NCBI GenBank assembly: GCA_964019055.1
Contig: OZ025210.1
Span: 15,890,332 to 15,954,331 of the forward strand
Direction: 5' to 3'
DNA length: 64,000 bases
DNA from: Anthopleura xanthogrammica
Lineage: Eukaryota; Cnidaria; Anthozoa; Actiniaria; Actiniidae
Of this stretch, positions 45,980 through 60,597 are shown piece by piece (position 1 is the first letter of the stretch; each line of letters begins with the position of its first letter). The translations under genes and the position numbers were made by a program. A model generated the notes under the pieces. The model was given only the letters and a program-made list of their open reading frames with translations, searched no databases and was not told the DNA's origin.

Positions 45980-46400
45980 TCGAGTATGTCAGACCAAGAC
46001 AATGACCCAATTAATGTCAGTTTGACTTTCGTTGAACGCAAGACTTACGTTGCTTTTGGTAATTTAACACTTGCGACATTCAAAAAGTGCAGCAAATACA
46101 GACTATTAAACTGAATAATCCTAGTATAGATCCCACACAATCGAAATTGTCAAACCTAGACATTTGAGTTTATAAAATTTGAATTTAAATTGTGACATAT
46201 CAAAACATCAAATGTCGTAAATGACAGCTAGTGAAAACTTATCTTTGATATTTCATAGTTATTGTCCTAGGGTATAAATTAATACCTTCGTTTCCTAATA
46301 TATTGTGCAGATAATCTTAAAAGATAATCGTTGAATATAAGTGCTAAGATTTGCCATATATAGTACATACCGTCAGTCTTGACTTTAAGTGAGCACATTA
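45980..46400. repeat. Segmental repeat block c, copy 2, left part
   Basis: Matches 39790-40690 with a deletion of the middle. It continues at 48033 across the transposon. Confidence 0.8.
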
Positions 46401-46721
46401 GGGAAGGTACGTTTATTATCAGGGGGGGAAGGCTGGAGAATTCAAAGTAATTTTTCCAAAAAAACGTTTGACCCTCCCCAGCGATTCCAAAACTAAACTC
46501 ATGACCCTCCCCATCCAGTATACTTAGAATACCCATGGCCCTCCCCCCATGGTCACACTCAGGTTTGATACACATATGAATTTTTCTCTCGGCCGTTTAT
46601 TAAATTTATGCAAAAATCTTTTGAATTTTATATGTCATTGAAGTAGTATTTGATTGAGAACGAATACAACACATATTAAAACTATGTCGAACGGTAATTC
46701 ACAACTATTGAGTCTGAGCGC

Positions 46722-47739
46722 ATGTTATTGTGTTTAAACTTATATAAAATTCATACTTTACTGCAGTTGACTTTCTCAGACATTCCCACGACTAGTATCA
46801 ACCAAGATCTTATGCTGCAATACCACCATACTTCAGAAACTAACAAGTCCTCAGTACCTGGCCACGGCTATTTTGCTAAACTTGAGTCGTTTGAAAATAA
46901 CCACTGTGAAAAGGGAGAACTCTACATGGAGTACAGAAAAATGGCCTGCAAAGAAAAGGTTGGTGAGCTCTGTGACTTCTGTAAAGAGAATGACTTTGTA
47001 AGCTCTGAAGCCAAACCAACGCCGTGACCATATCCTGACTACAAGAGACTCCCTGAATTCCACTACCTTCCAATATCACAGACTCCAACAAATGGTCGTA
47101 CACCAGATGATTTTCAGCCAAGAGCACAAATCAAAAGAATGTTTGAAAAAGAGCTAAATCCCGGAGATAGTGCGGCAATTGAGAAGTTTTCAAATGACTA
47201 CATTGTTTCCGAAAAGCTAGTAGCCGAATATATTGAGCACTTATCCCAGATTAAAATTCGAAAAGAGAAAAAGAAAGCAAAAAACTGACCGTCAAAGAAT
47301 ACAGCGAAAACAGCAGGAGTACAACGACATTGACTGGGATTATCTTTATAATTCTGACAGTTTAGCAACACTTAGAGTAAGCGAGCTTGATTTGTATTTG
47401 CATTACCACAAGATGACCTTCAAAGGAGTCAAAAAACAAAAAATTGCTGTGGTAAAAGCCCATATAGGCAGCAAGATCCTTGCTTCCATTGTGCAGGATA
47501 CGGAGCTGGATAAGCGAGTCAACACGCCTCCAACATCATCAGACTCGGAGAGTGACATTATCGAACAAAGAATTGGTTCTGATTGTTCTACTTTGAGTGA
47601 AGCAAGTGACTCCTCAGCTGGCAGTTCCTGTCATGAAGTAACAGAGGCCCCACCTGATGCTACCTCCTCACGCTATGGACGCAAAAGAACCAGAGTCATG
47701 CGGGACAACTTTGTCTCGTGGGCTCAAATTGACATGTGA
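46722..47739 (+). pseudogene. Transposon-encoded protein, degraded, unknown family
   Basis: The frame runs 46722-47027 to a TGA, continues in the same frame to 47288, then shifts by one to 47233-47739. The TGA lies in ACGCCGTGACC, compatible with a CpG-type C to T change. The shift is within A-rich DNA around KKKAKN/KQKTDRQ. Recognisable pieces are CDFCKEND, KLVAEYIEHLSQIK, a basic stretch, NDIDWDYLYNSDSLATLRVSELDLYL with a SAP-like YHKMTFKGVKKQKIAVVKAH, and an acidic Ser-rich tail. This looks like the C-terminal part of a transposon protein whose catalytic N-terminus is deleted. Confidence 0.55.
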
Positions 47740-47982
47740 CTAATAAACTCGTAGATAGATCGATACATATCAAATACACTAAACATATTGAAATTACAAT
47801 TTTTTATCAAGGTTGAGATAATATATTGTTTCATACTTAAAATAAAAGAACAAAAATGTGATCAAAATTAAAATGAGGAACTTAAAAGGATAGCCCTCCC
47901 CTAGAATAGCTTCAAATGAAATGTGTGGCCCTCCCCTTAAGCTTATAAATTTGACTATTGACCCTCCCCTCTGAGGCTCCAG

Positions 47983-48012
47983 CCCTCCCCCCCCCCCCCC
48001 CCCCCCCCCCCC
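47983..48012. repeat. Homopolymer C run
   Basis: About 30 C residues just inside the right transposon terminus. Confidence 0.9.
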
Positions 48013-48032
48013 GATAATAAACGTACCTTCCC

Positions 48033-50200
48033 TTACCAAATAGAAGGCCACTAGTATGACTCCTTTTATGCAATCCATCTAGCACGTTTGGTTTCTTTGA
48101 ATTCTTGTTTACACTAACTGGGAAGAATGTGAGAATATTAATTTTAAAATTTAATTTGAAACTTAGAGCTAGCAGAATCGAACGCAAGGACTACTCCACA
48201 CAGGGTCAATGCGAAAAGGATAGCTTTCAAGTGTGACTACCTGTTTCCTACTCACCATAGAGGGGATTATCAACTATGTACTCACTTAAAAAAGAAAGCT
48301 GAGTCGAGAAGCAGAGAAGAGTCGAGAAGGATTTGTTTCGTGATTGTGTGTGTGTGTGTTTCCCGTAATAAAGACACTTGAAATATGCTGAATTATTGAT
48401 GGAGCAGCAATAAAGGTTAAACAATATATTATACAGACACCTGGGCTGCTGACAAAGCAGCTCAGTGCATTGAGACAGACATGTTCAGTGATACACAAAT
48501 GTTTTATAGTAATTCTAGATATACATTTTACGGTATTTCTGAACTGATCACGATTATCCCAGTATAGTTACTCAACGGTGATTATATATATATTAAAATG
48601 TCAAGCAAGTAAACAAGTAAACCACATGCACAGCGCCGGCAGTCGAGAGGTTAAAAAATATTATTTCGTCATGACAAACTATCACGTTTCATCGTAAAAA
48701 TAATCGTAAAAAGTGGGGAAAAATACCTAATTTACCTATTTACCAAGTTTGTTATTCCTCATAACATTTGCTTAATACTTTTTGATCCCTCCACTATCCT
48801 TAGCAAGCAGCACGTACTCAAGAATACAAAATGAAAGAAAAGTTTTCTTAACCGTTACACAGGTGTGACATATATGTCTGAGAATTCCGAACGTCATCCT
48901 GGAACATAAAAGCGCTGTCAGTAATCAATATTCAATATTTCTGATAACTTCCGAACCGTTTCTCCACCTGCCAAGCCATTTAACCCGCTAAATTTCAGTT
49001 CTATTTGTGAGTTAGTATTTTCTTATTTTGTTTGTTCGAAATATTGCTTTACGATTATTTTTGCTTATCACTAAATATATCAAACAGCTCAAGGCAGCTG
49101 CCAGTTGCCGGTACAGTTCCATTTGTACATATCTTTATCGTTAGTCAAAGTTAATTACCGAAGACCGATTGCGAATGGGGCATTAAGCCATATTGGTTTA
49201 CACGTACTTGACACACGGTTTAATAATAATTTGAATGAAGAAAAAAGAAGTAACACATTTTGAAACTGTTAGTGCGACGCGTCTAACCGTGGCCACCCAG
49301 TTAATTATTTACTTGCCACTTCAGCTTCTCATGAATGAACGAATTCATTCATTTTCTTGTCAAAATTCGAACCTCTACCTCGGCGATATTGATTTAACGA
49401 GGCTAGAAAGGGTTTTTGAACTTGCATATAGACTAACAAAAATGAACCTGAAAAACTTTATATTGCTAATATATGACCGTAAGTTGACCCAGAAGACGAA
49501 AGACCATAAAATAAATAAATAAATCAACTGTTCGCCCATCCCTCCTTGAGAGACACTCAGCTGTCACTCTACTAGAATGACGTTCAACCATTATTAGTTA
49601 AACTATTTTCCTTTCGCCTGAAACAGGCTTTCAGTATTTGACTTGGGTCATGATCGTTCAATCGTTTATATACAGCTCTTAAAAGAGTCTTCATAGGTTG
49701 GCCTTTTCTTTTCCTTTTCACTTCTGTAAACGTTAATTTCTTAATGTATCTTATATTTGATGAGCGTACTATGTGCGAGAGAATAAAAAGAAAAATATGA
49801 CGTAACACGTTGCTATAACAACGATAGAACACTTAAAATGTATGCAATTTTTTTCATTTAAAAAATCATAACTCAAATACCGAACGGTGAAAATCGTTTA
49901 AAATTGGCATGTTTGAACTTCATCATCCAATCTTTGATTAGACCGAAAAAGAAAAAAATTATATAAGGAGAAATTCTCAAAATTCAATGAAGTTTATTAA
50001 AGAATTTGTTTTTTATTTTTTCTTAGCACTTACGAACCATTGTAAATATAATAATTTGGCGGCCACGGTTAGGCGCGTTCGGTCGCACTGTTAGTCATTA
50101 AACATTGCCCGCTTGACAATGAAGTAGCCCCTGGAGGCATTTTACGATTTGACCTAAAACTAATATTGCAGCATAAGCTTTATTTGTATATTATGGTAAG
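48033..50200. repeat. Segmental repeat block c, copy 2, right part
   Basis: Continues the match to 40.69-42.05 kb, with landmarks GAATCGAACGCAAGGACTAC, AACAGCTCAAGGCAGCTGCC and AACATTGCCCGCTTGACAA. No gene is called. The frame at 49235-49522 is not supported by anything recognisable. Confidence 0.75.
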
Positions 50201-51180
50201 GCCAGACTGCCCAGATGGATATGCTAAAAGTCTACCTTGATGAAGTACGGGAAACAGCTATAAAATAAAGTTTAGCATGGAAATTAAACTTTCATAATTA
50301 AACTTTGACTAAATCTCTCTTGTTAATGTTATATGCAACTATTTCTAAGGCAGTATATAATAACATTCACATAATTATATATTTACAATCATATGACTGG
50401 CTTTGATTTTTCGTCTCGGCATTTACTCATTCATACACGTGCATTGAATCTAGATATCCGAAGTAAGGTATGTAGCTGAGCGCATATATATAGCACTGCG
50501 CACACTTTTTTCAAATGCATGCCCTTTTACTTTTATATTTGGCAATTTATGGTATCTCTGAATCATGACTATTTAAGTATAGTAACTAAAAGATAACATT
50601 TGAATGGCAAGCAACAAGTAAACCCATCAGCACAACCAATCGACCAGTTAAAACAATAGTTAATTTTGTCACATCAAATGGGGAAAAAAGCTATTGATTT
50701 CTTTACCCATTTACTAAAGTCTGTAATTTCACATACCATTTACTTACTGGTTCAGTTGTTCCCTCTTTCTCCTTAGAAGACAGATAGCTTTACAGCCTTG
50801 ACTATTTACATATACATATTGAAGGCAGAAGGTTCAGGTACAATGACAGCTGATTAGAATAAATATGAATTGCTAATCAGTTTTCGTCGACACTCGGCAT
50901 GTCCAGGCTTGCCTAAACTAATTTATTCAGACCTGAATTGCAACCAATCCGGAAACGCCGCCAAGCTTGTGCGGGATCTAGCACGTGCATTTACGCATGA
51001 TAGATTTTATTCTAATCACTGATTCTACCAGTGGCTGTGGGCTCCCTGTGCGAAATCATAGGAAGAAACCTTTATCTTTAATTGGCGTCTAGCCAGGTTA
51101 AGAAATTATCACAAGGATTATTCGTCACACGAGGAGGTAAATGCTCTTTTGAGCTCTAACATCAACACTATACAAGATCA
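50201..51180. repeat. Third partial copy of segmental block c
   Basis: 50560-50700 resembles 41180-41280 and 48555-48660, and 50835-50930 resembles 42170-42260 (CTAATCAGTTTTCGTC). It is more diverged than the other two. No gene is seen. Confidence 0.55.
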
Positions 51181-51194
51181 TCAGCTCCAATGGT

Positions 51195-51930
51195 AAGAAA
51201 AAATGATGTAAACGAAAACGAAAGTATTATAGAGAATAGGGTCGATACTTCCGCTTAGCTTTGTAAGTGTTTTGAGAATCGACAAGAAAAACTTGCTAGC
51301 TATTTGAAAACAAACAGCATCATGACTGCTAGTTGCAATTGACTTTCGTGTAATGTAATTAACTAGCGTAAATGGAAGTACAAATCTTAATCTTATTCTT
51401 GAGTAACATTGGCGTCGAATCGCTCTTAAGATAAACATTAATATATATTTGGAGAACAATAATTCTGTAATGCAAACTCGTGATAATGACTAAATAGATG
51501 CCTTATTAATGATAAAATCACTCACGATTATATAATGGTGTTTTGATTGCTAAAGTGATAAAAAAAAAACATAAATTATCGAAAGCCTTATTACGTGAAA
51601 ATCTTTTAACTTGATGAAAACGAACACGAAAGTAGTATAGAGAATGAGGATGATATTTCCGCTTTATAAGTGTCTGGAGATCGACTCCACAAGGAAAACT
51701 TGCGAGCTGGAACACACGACAACTTTTAAACTGCAAGTACTAGTTGACTTCCGTGTAATGCCTTAAGCATAAAATAAGTTTAACGTACAATATTGCTATT
51801 CTTCTGTAATATTTGCGTCAAATCGCTCTTAAATGACACTAATATATATTTGGACAACCATATGTCTGTAATAATGCCAAAATCTTAATCATCACTAAAA
51901 TATATGCTTTGTTAATGATCAAATCAATCG
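51195..51930. repeat. Two tandem copies of a unit of about 400 bp
   Basis: 51195-51510 and 51600-51930 share ACGAAAGTA-TATAGAGAAT, TTCCGCTT, AAAACTTGC, TTCGTGTAATG/TCCGTGTAATG and TATATATTTGGA-CAA blocks with many substitutions. No coding frame is conserved. Confidence 0.7.
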
Positions 51931-52021
51931 CAATCAATAGTGTGAAAATAATCATAAATTAGTACTAACTGTGAAATATTTAATATTCGTATGTGTTTTT
52001 GGCTTCCAAACACTTTCTGTT

Positions 52022-55000
52022 CCAGTCATGTTGTGGTAAGCTGTCTGAATACCTTCTGTGTCAAAACGTTCTGAGTCAGTCATGTAGTAGTGAACTGCCT
52101 CAATACCTTCTGTGTCAAAACTTCTGTGTCAGTCATGTTGTAGTGAACTGCCTCAAGACTTTCTGTATCAAAACTTTCTGAGTCAGTCATGTTGTAGTGA
52201 ACTGCCTCAATACCTTCTGTGTCAAAACTTTCTGTGTCAGTCATGTTGTAGTGAACTGCCTTAAAACGTTTTGTGTCAGTAATGTTGTAGTGAACTACCT
52301 CAATACCGTCTGTTCCAGTCATGTTGTAGTGAACTGCCTCAATACCTTCTGTTCCAGTCATGTTGTAGTGAACTGCCTCAAACCCTTATGTGTCTGTCAT
52401 GTTGTAGTGAACTACCACAATACCTTCTGTGTCAGTCATGTTGTAGTGAACTGCCTCAAAACCTTCTGAGTCAGTCATGTTGTAGTGAACTGCCTCAAAA
52501 CATTCTGTGTGAGTCATAATGTACTGAACTCCCTCAAACCCTTTTGTCTCTGTAAAAATGTAGTGAACTACCTCAATACCTTCTGTTTCAAACATGTTGT
52601 AGTGAACTGCCTCAATACCTTGTGAGTCAGTTATGTTGTAGTGAACTGCCTCAAAACATTCTGTGTGAGTCATAATGTACTGAACTGCCTCAAACCCTTT
52701 TGTCTCTGTCATATTGCAGTGAACTACCTCAATACCTTCTGTTTCAAACATGTTGTAGTGAACTGCCTCAATACCTTCTGAGTCAGTCATGTTCTACTGA
52801 ACTGCCTCAAACCCTTTTGTGTCAATCATGTTGCAGTGAACTGCCTCAAAACCTTTTGTGTCAGTCATGTTGTAGTAAACTGCCTCAAAACCTTCTCTGT
52901 CAGTTATGTTGTAGTGAACTATCTCAAAACTTTCTGAATCAGTCATGTTGTAGTGAACTGCCTTAAAACCTTTTGTGTCAGTAATGTTGTAGTGAACTAC
53001 CTCAATACCGTCTGTTCCAGTCATGCTGTAGTGAACTGCCTCAACACCTTCTGTGTCAGTCATGTTGTACTGAAATACCTCAAAACCTTTTGTGTCAGTC
53101 ATGTTGTACTGAACTGCCTCAACACCTTCTGTGTCAGTCATGTTGTAGTGAACTGCCTCAAAACCTTCTGAGTCAGTCATGTTGTAGTGAACTGCCTCAA
53201 AACATTCTGTGTGAGTCATAATGTACTGAACTCCCTCAAACCCTTTTGTCTCTGTAAAAATGTAGTGAACTACCTCAATACCTTCTGTTTCAAACATGTT
53301 GTAGTGAACTGCCTCAATACCTTGTGAGTCAGTTATGTTGTAGTGAACTGCCTCAAAACATTCTGTGTGAGTCATAATGTACTGAACTGCCTCAAACCCT
53401 TTTGTCTCTGTCATATTGCAGTGAACTACCTCAATACCTTCTGTTTCAAACATGTTGTAGTGAACTGCCTCAATACCTTCTGAGTCAGTCATGTTCTACT
53501 GAACTGCCTCAAACCCTTTTGTGTCAATCATGTTGCAGTGAACTGCCTCAAAACCTTTTGTGTCAGTCATGTTGTAGTAAACTGCCTCAAAACCTTCTCT
53601 GTCAGTTATGTTGTAGTGAACTGCCTCAAAACTTTCTGAATCAGTCATGTTGTAGTGAACTGCCTTAAAACCTTTTGTGTCAGTAATGTTGTAGTGAACT
53701 ACCTCAATACCGTCTGTTCCAGTCATGCTGTAGTGAACTGCCTCAACACCTTCTGTGTCAGTCATGTTGTACTGAAATACCTCAAAACCTTTTGTGTCAG
53801 TCATGTTGTACTGAACTGCCTCAACACCTTCTGTGTCAGTCATGTTGTAGTGAACTGCCTCAAAACCTTCTGAGTCAGTCATGTTGTAGTGAACTGCCTC
53901 AAAACATTCTGTGTGAGTCATAATGTACTGAACTCCCTCAAACCCTTTTGTCTCTGTAAAAATGTAGTGAACTACCTCAATACCTTCTGTTTCAAACATG
54001 TTGTAGTGAACTGCCTCAATACCTTGTGAGTCAGTTATGTTGTAGTGAACTGCCTCAAAACATTCTGTGTGAGTCATAATGTACTGAACTGCCTCAAACC
54101 CTTTTGTCTCTGTCATATTGCAGTGAACTACCTCAATACCTTCTGTTTCAAACATGTTGTAGTGAACTGCCTCAATACCTTCTGAGTCAGTCATGTTCTA
54201 CTAAACTGCCTCAAACCCTTTTGTGTCAATCATGTTGCAGTGAACTGCCTCAAAACCTTTTGTGTCAGTCATGTTGTAGTAAACTGCCTCAAAACCTTCT
54301 CTGTCAGTTATGTTGTAGTGAACTGCCTCAAAACTTTCTGAATCAGTCATGTTGTAGTGAACTGCCTTAAAACCTTTTGTGTCAGTCATGTTCTAACGAA
54401 CTGCCTCAACACCTTCTGTTCCACTCATGTTGTACTGAAATACCTCAAAACCTTTTGTGTCAGTCATATTGTAGTGAACTGCTTCAATACCTTCTGCATG
54501 TATCAACCATGTTGTAGTGAACTGCCTCAAAACCTTGTGTGTCAGTCATGTTGTAGTGAACTACCTCAATACCTTCTCTGTCAATCATGTTGTAGTGAAC
54601 TGCCTCAAAACCTTCTGTTCCAGTCATGTTTTAGTGAACTGCATAAAATTCTTTTGTGTCAGTCATGTTGTAGTGAACTGCCTCAAAACCTTTTGTGTCA
54701 GTCATGTTGTAGTGAACTACCTCAATACCGTCTGTTCCAGTCATGTTGTAGTGAACTGCTTTAAAACCTTCTGAGTCAGTCATGTTGTAGTGAACTGCCT
54801 CAATACCTTCTGTTCGAGTCATGTTGTAGTGAACTGCCTCAAAACATTTTGTGTCAGTCATGTTGTAGTGATTTATCTCAATAACGTCTGTTCCAGTCAT
54901 GTCGTAGTGAACTGCCTCAAAACCTTCTGTTCCAGTCATGTTGTAGTGAACTGCCTCAAACCCTTTTGTGTCTGTCATGTTGTAGTGAACTACCACAATA

Positions 55001-56345
55001 CCTTCTGTGTCAGTCATGTTGTAGTGAACTGCCTCATTACCTTCTGTTCCAGTCATATTGTAGTGAACTGCCTCATACCCTTTTGTGTCTGTCATGTTGT
55101 AGTGAACTACCACAATACCTTCTGTGTCAGTCATGTTGTAGTGAACTGCCTCAAAACCTTCTGAGTCAGTCATGTTGTAGTGAACTGCCTCAAAACATTC
55201 TGTGTGAGTCATAATGTACTGAACTGCCTCAAACCCTTTTGTCTCTGTAATATTGTAGTGAACTACCTCAATACCTTCTGTTTCAAACATGTTGTAGTGA
55301 ACTGCCTCAATACCTTCTGAGTCAGTCATGTTCTACTGAACTACCTCAATACCTTCTGTTTCAGTCATGTTGTAGTGAACTGCCTCAATACCTTCTGTTC
55401 AAGTCATGTTGTAGTGAACTGCCTCAAACCCTTTTGTGTCTGTCATGTTGTAGTGAACTACCACAATACCTTCTGAGTCAGTCATGTTGTAGTGAACTGC
55501 CTCAATACCTTCTGTTCGAGTCATGTTGTAGTGAACTGCCTCAAACCCTTTTGTCTCTGTAATATTGTAGTGAACTACCTCAATACCTTCTGTTTCAAAC
55601 ATGTTGTAGTGAACTGCCTTAATACCTTCTGTTCCACTCATGTTGTAGTGAACTGCCTCAAAACCTTTTGTGTCAGTCATGTTGTAGTGAACTGCTTCAA
55701 TACCTTCTGTAACAATCATGTTGTAGTGAACTGCCTCAAAACCTTTTGTGTCAATCATGTTGTAGTAAACTTCCTCAAAACCTTCTGTGTCAGTCATGTT
55801 GCCGTGAACTACCTCAATATCTTCTGTTCTAGTCATGTTTTAGTGAACTGCCTTAAAACCTTCTGAGTCAGTCATCTTGTAGTGAACTGCCTCAACACCT
55901 TCTGTGTCAGTCATGTTGTACTGAAATACCTCAAAACCTTTTGTGTAAGTCATGTTGTAGTGAACTGCCTCAATACCTTCTGTTCCACTCATGTTTTAGT
56001 GAACTGCCTCAATACTTTCTGTATCAATCTTATTGTAGTGAACTGCCTCAAAACCTTCTGTGTAAGTCATGTTCTAGTGAACTGCCTCAAAACCTTCTGT
56101 GTCAATCATGTTGTAGTGAATTCCCTCAATACCTTCTGTTCCAGTCATGTTGTAGTGAACTGCCTCAAAACCTTCTGAAGCAGTCATGTTGTAGTAAACT
56201 GCCTCAAAACCTTTTGTGTCAAACATGTTGTAGTGAGCTGCCTCAAAACCTTCTGTGTCAATCATGTTGTAGTGAACTGTCTCAATACCTTCTCTTCCAG
56301 TCATGTTGTAGTGAACTGCCTCAAAACCTTCCGTGCCATTTATAT
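52022..56345. repeat. 39-bp minisatellite with 702-bp higher-order repeat
   Basis: Roughly 110 units close to GTCAGTCATGTTGTAGTGAA followed by CTGCCTCAAAACCTTCTGT. Since 39 is divisible by three, frames stay open: the minus strand reads MTDTEGFEAVHYN-type 13-residue repeats, and the plus strand reads MNCLKTFCVSHVV or CCSELPQNLLCQS repeats. Blocks of 18 units recur at 702-bp spacing (minus-strand starts at 52790, 53492 and 54194). Two complete blocks encode 232-residue frames that differ at one residue. Each block ends in the same TAG, from a TTCTACTGAAC variant unit. Coding is possible but unproven. Copy number polymorphism and assembly error are likely. Confidence 0.95.
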
Positions 56346-56761
56346 CTTCAAGTACCTGGCATGCTGTAGATTGACTCATTTCTTGCTGAGTCAGTTATAC
56401 TGTAATAAACTGTTACAACTAAATCTGTGGAATAGCATTTGCATATCCGCTTTGGAAATATTTTATCAAATTCTACAAATTAAAAAAAATAATGACAATG
56501 CCAAAACTAGCAATTTTTCTTTCAAGTTATTTTTTGTTGTTGTTGATCTCTTTTTTCTTTTTTGTGATTGACAAGCACCTTCATACTTGATTAAGCGAAT
56601 CTTTTTGATTGACATTTTCTTTATCATTACAGACTCTGACTTCATATGTAACTTTTGGATAGCACGAAAAGGCAACATTCGACATGAAGGCTGCATGCAT
56701 TCATCGCAAAACGTTATAGTGTTTGGAAGCTGTTGTGAAACTTCTTTTCTAACTGCTCGTA

Positions 56762-60074
<3,313 letters not shown>

Positions 60075-60076
60075 TA

Positions 60077-60173
60077 GATACAATATAAATGGCAATGTTG
60101 TATGGGATATACAATCACAAGCCAGAGGCGAGTGATAGTATACCCCATACAACATTGTCACGAATATTGTATC
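60077..60173. mobile_element. Hairpin element in the CARD gene 3' UTR
   Basis: Arms GATACAATAT...GGCAATGTTGTATGGGATATAC and the near complement ending ATATTGTATC surround CAAGCCAGAGGCGAGTGA. It begins two bases after the TAA stop codon. Confidence 0.65.
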
Positions 60174-60239
60174 TTTCTTATCATATTCATTCTTAATGAA
60201 TACTGATTTCTGAAGAATAGATTTTAAAAGCAGTGTTAT

Positions 60240-60597
60240 TTAAAGGGGCACTTGGATGAAAATCGATGAAAATTGGAAATGCCTTGAAACTTGGTTAAAC
60301 TTATCTATATATGGCCCCAATAGTAGCCAAGCAACATATTTCCTTTACAGTCAAAATTTGCAGATAAAAATTATATATTTTTTTCAGCATCTAAATTGTG
60401 AGTAAATGACGTCATTTACTCAACCCTATTGGTTCTTTTAGTTTTTAAACCAAAATTTCTCAACCGCGAGTGGCTCCCAGGCTAAAATGTTTGCCAATCT
60501 GGTTTTCATAATCATGATTGAGTCATATTATTCTTAAATACTTGAACTATTCGGACTTTCAAAATATGGGGCGTTTTCATCCAAGTGTCCCTTTAAG
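60240..60597. mobile_element. 358-bp MITE with TTAAAGGG termini
   Basis: The left end TTAAAGGGGCACTTGGATGA and the right end, its near-perfect complement, make terminal inverted repeats of about 23 bp. AAAAGCAGTGTTAT occurs directly on both sides (60226-60239 and 60598-60611). The interior has no open frame. Confidence 0.8.

Larger units (their letters stand above)
46401..48032 (+). mobile_element. 1632-bp TIR DNA transposon with 3-bp TTA target duplication
   Basis: Both ends carry GGGAAGGTACGTTTATTATC in inverted orientation, flanked by TTA (46398-46400 and 48033-48035). Inner flanks are a G-run with GGAAGGCTGG and a C-run with CCAGCCCTCC. The intact sister exon at 40.7 kb supplies the empty site. 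A 3-bp TTA duplication and GG-starting termini suit PIF/Harbinger, but no DDE domain is seen, so the superfamily is open. Confidence 0.85.
46371..48078 (-). pseudogene. Signal-peptide exon split by a DNA transposon
   Basis: On the complement the ATG at 48078 encodes MDCIKGVILVAFYL, then the transposon begins. The exon resumes after it and ends at 46371 before a GTATGT donor. Removing 46401-48032 plus one TAA copy restores a 73-bp exon aligned codon for codon with the intact exon at 40663-40735, with Val for Gly, CSLK for CPTH and an Asp end. This establishes both the exon and the exact transposon borders. Confidence 0.6.

Noticed and set aside
52386..55836. Minus-strand MTDTEGFEAVHYN repeat frames as genuine protein genes
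   Set aside because: The 39-bp unit keeps several frames open on both strands, and no flanking unique exon, signal peptide or splice site supports a gene. Retained only as a repeat with a note.
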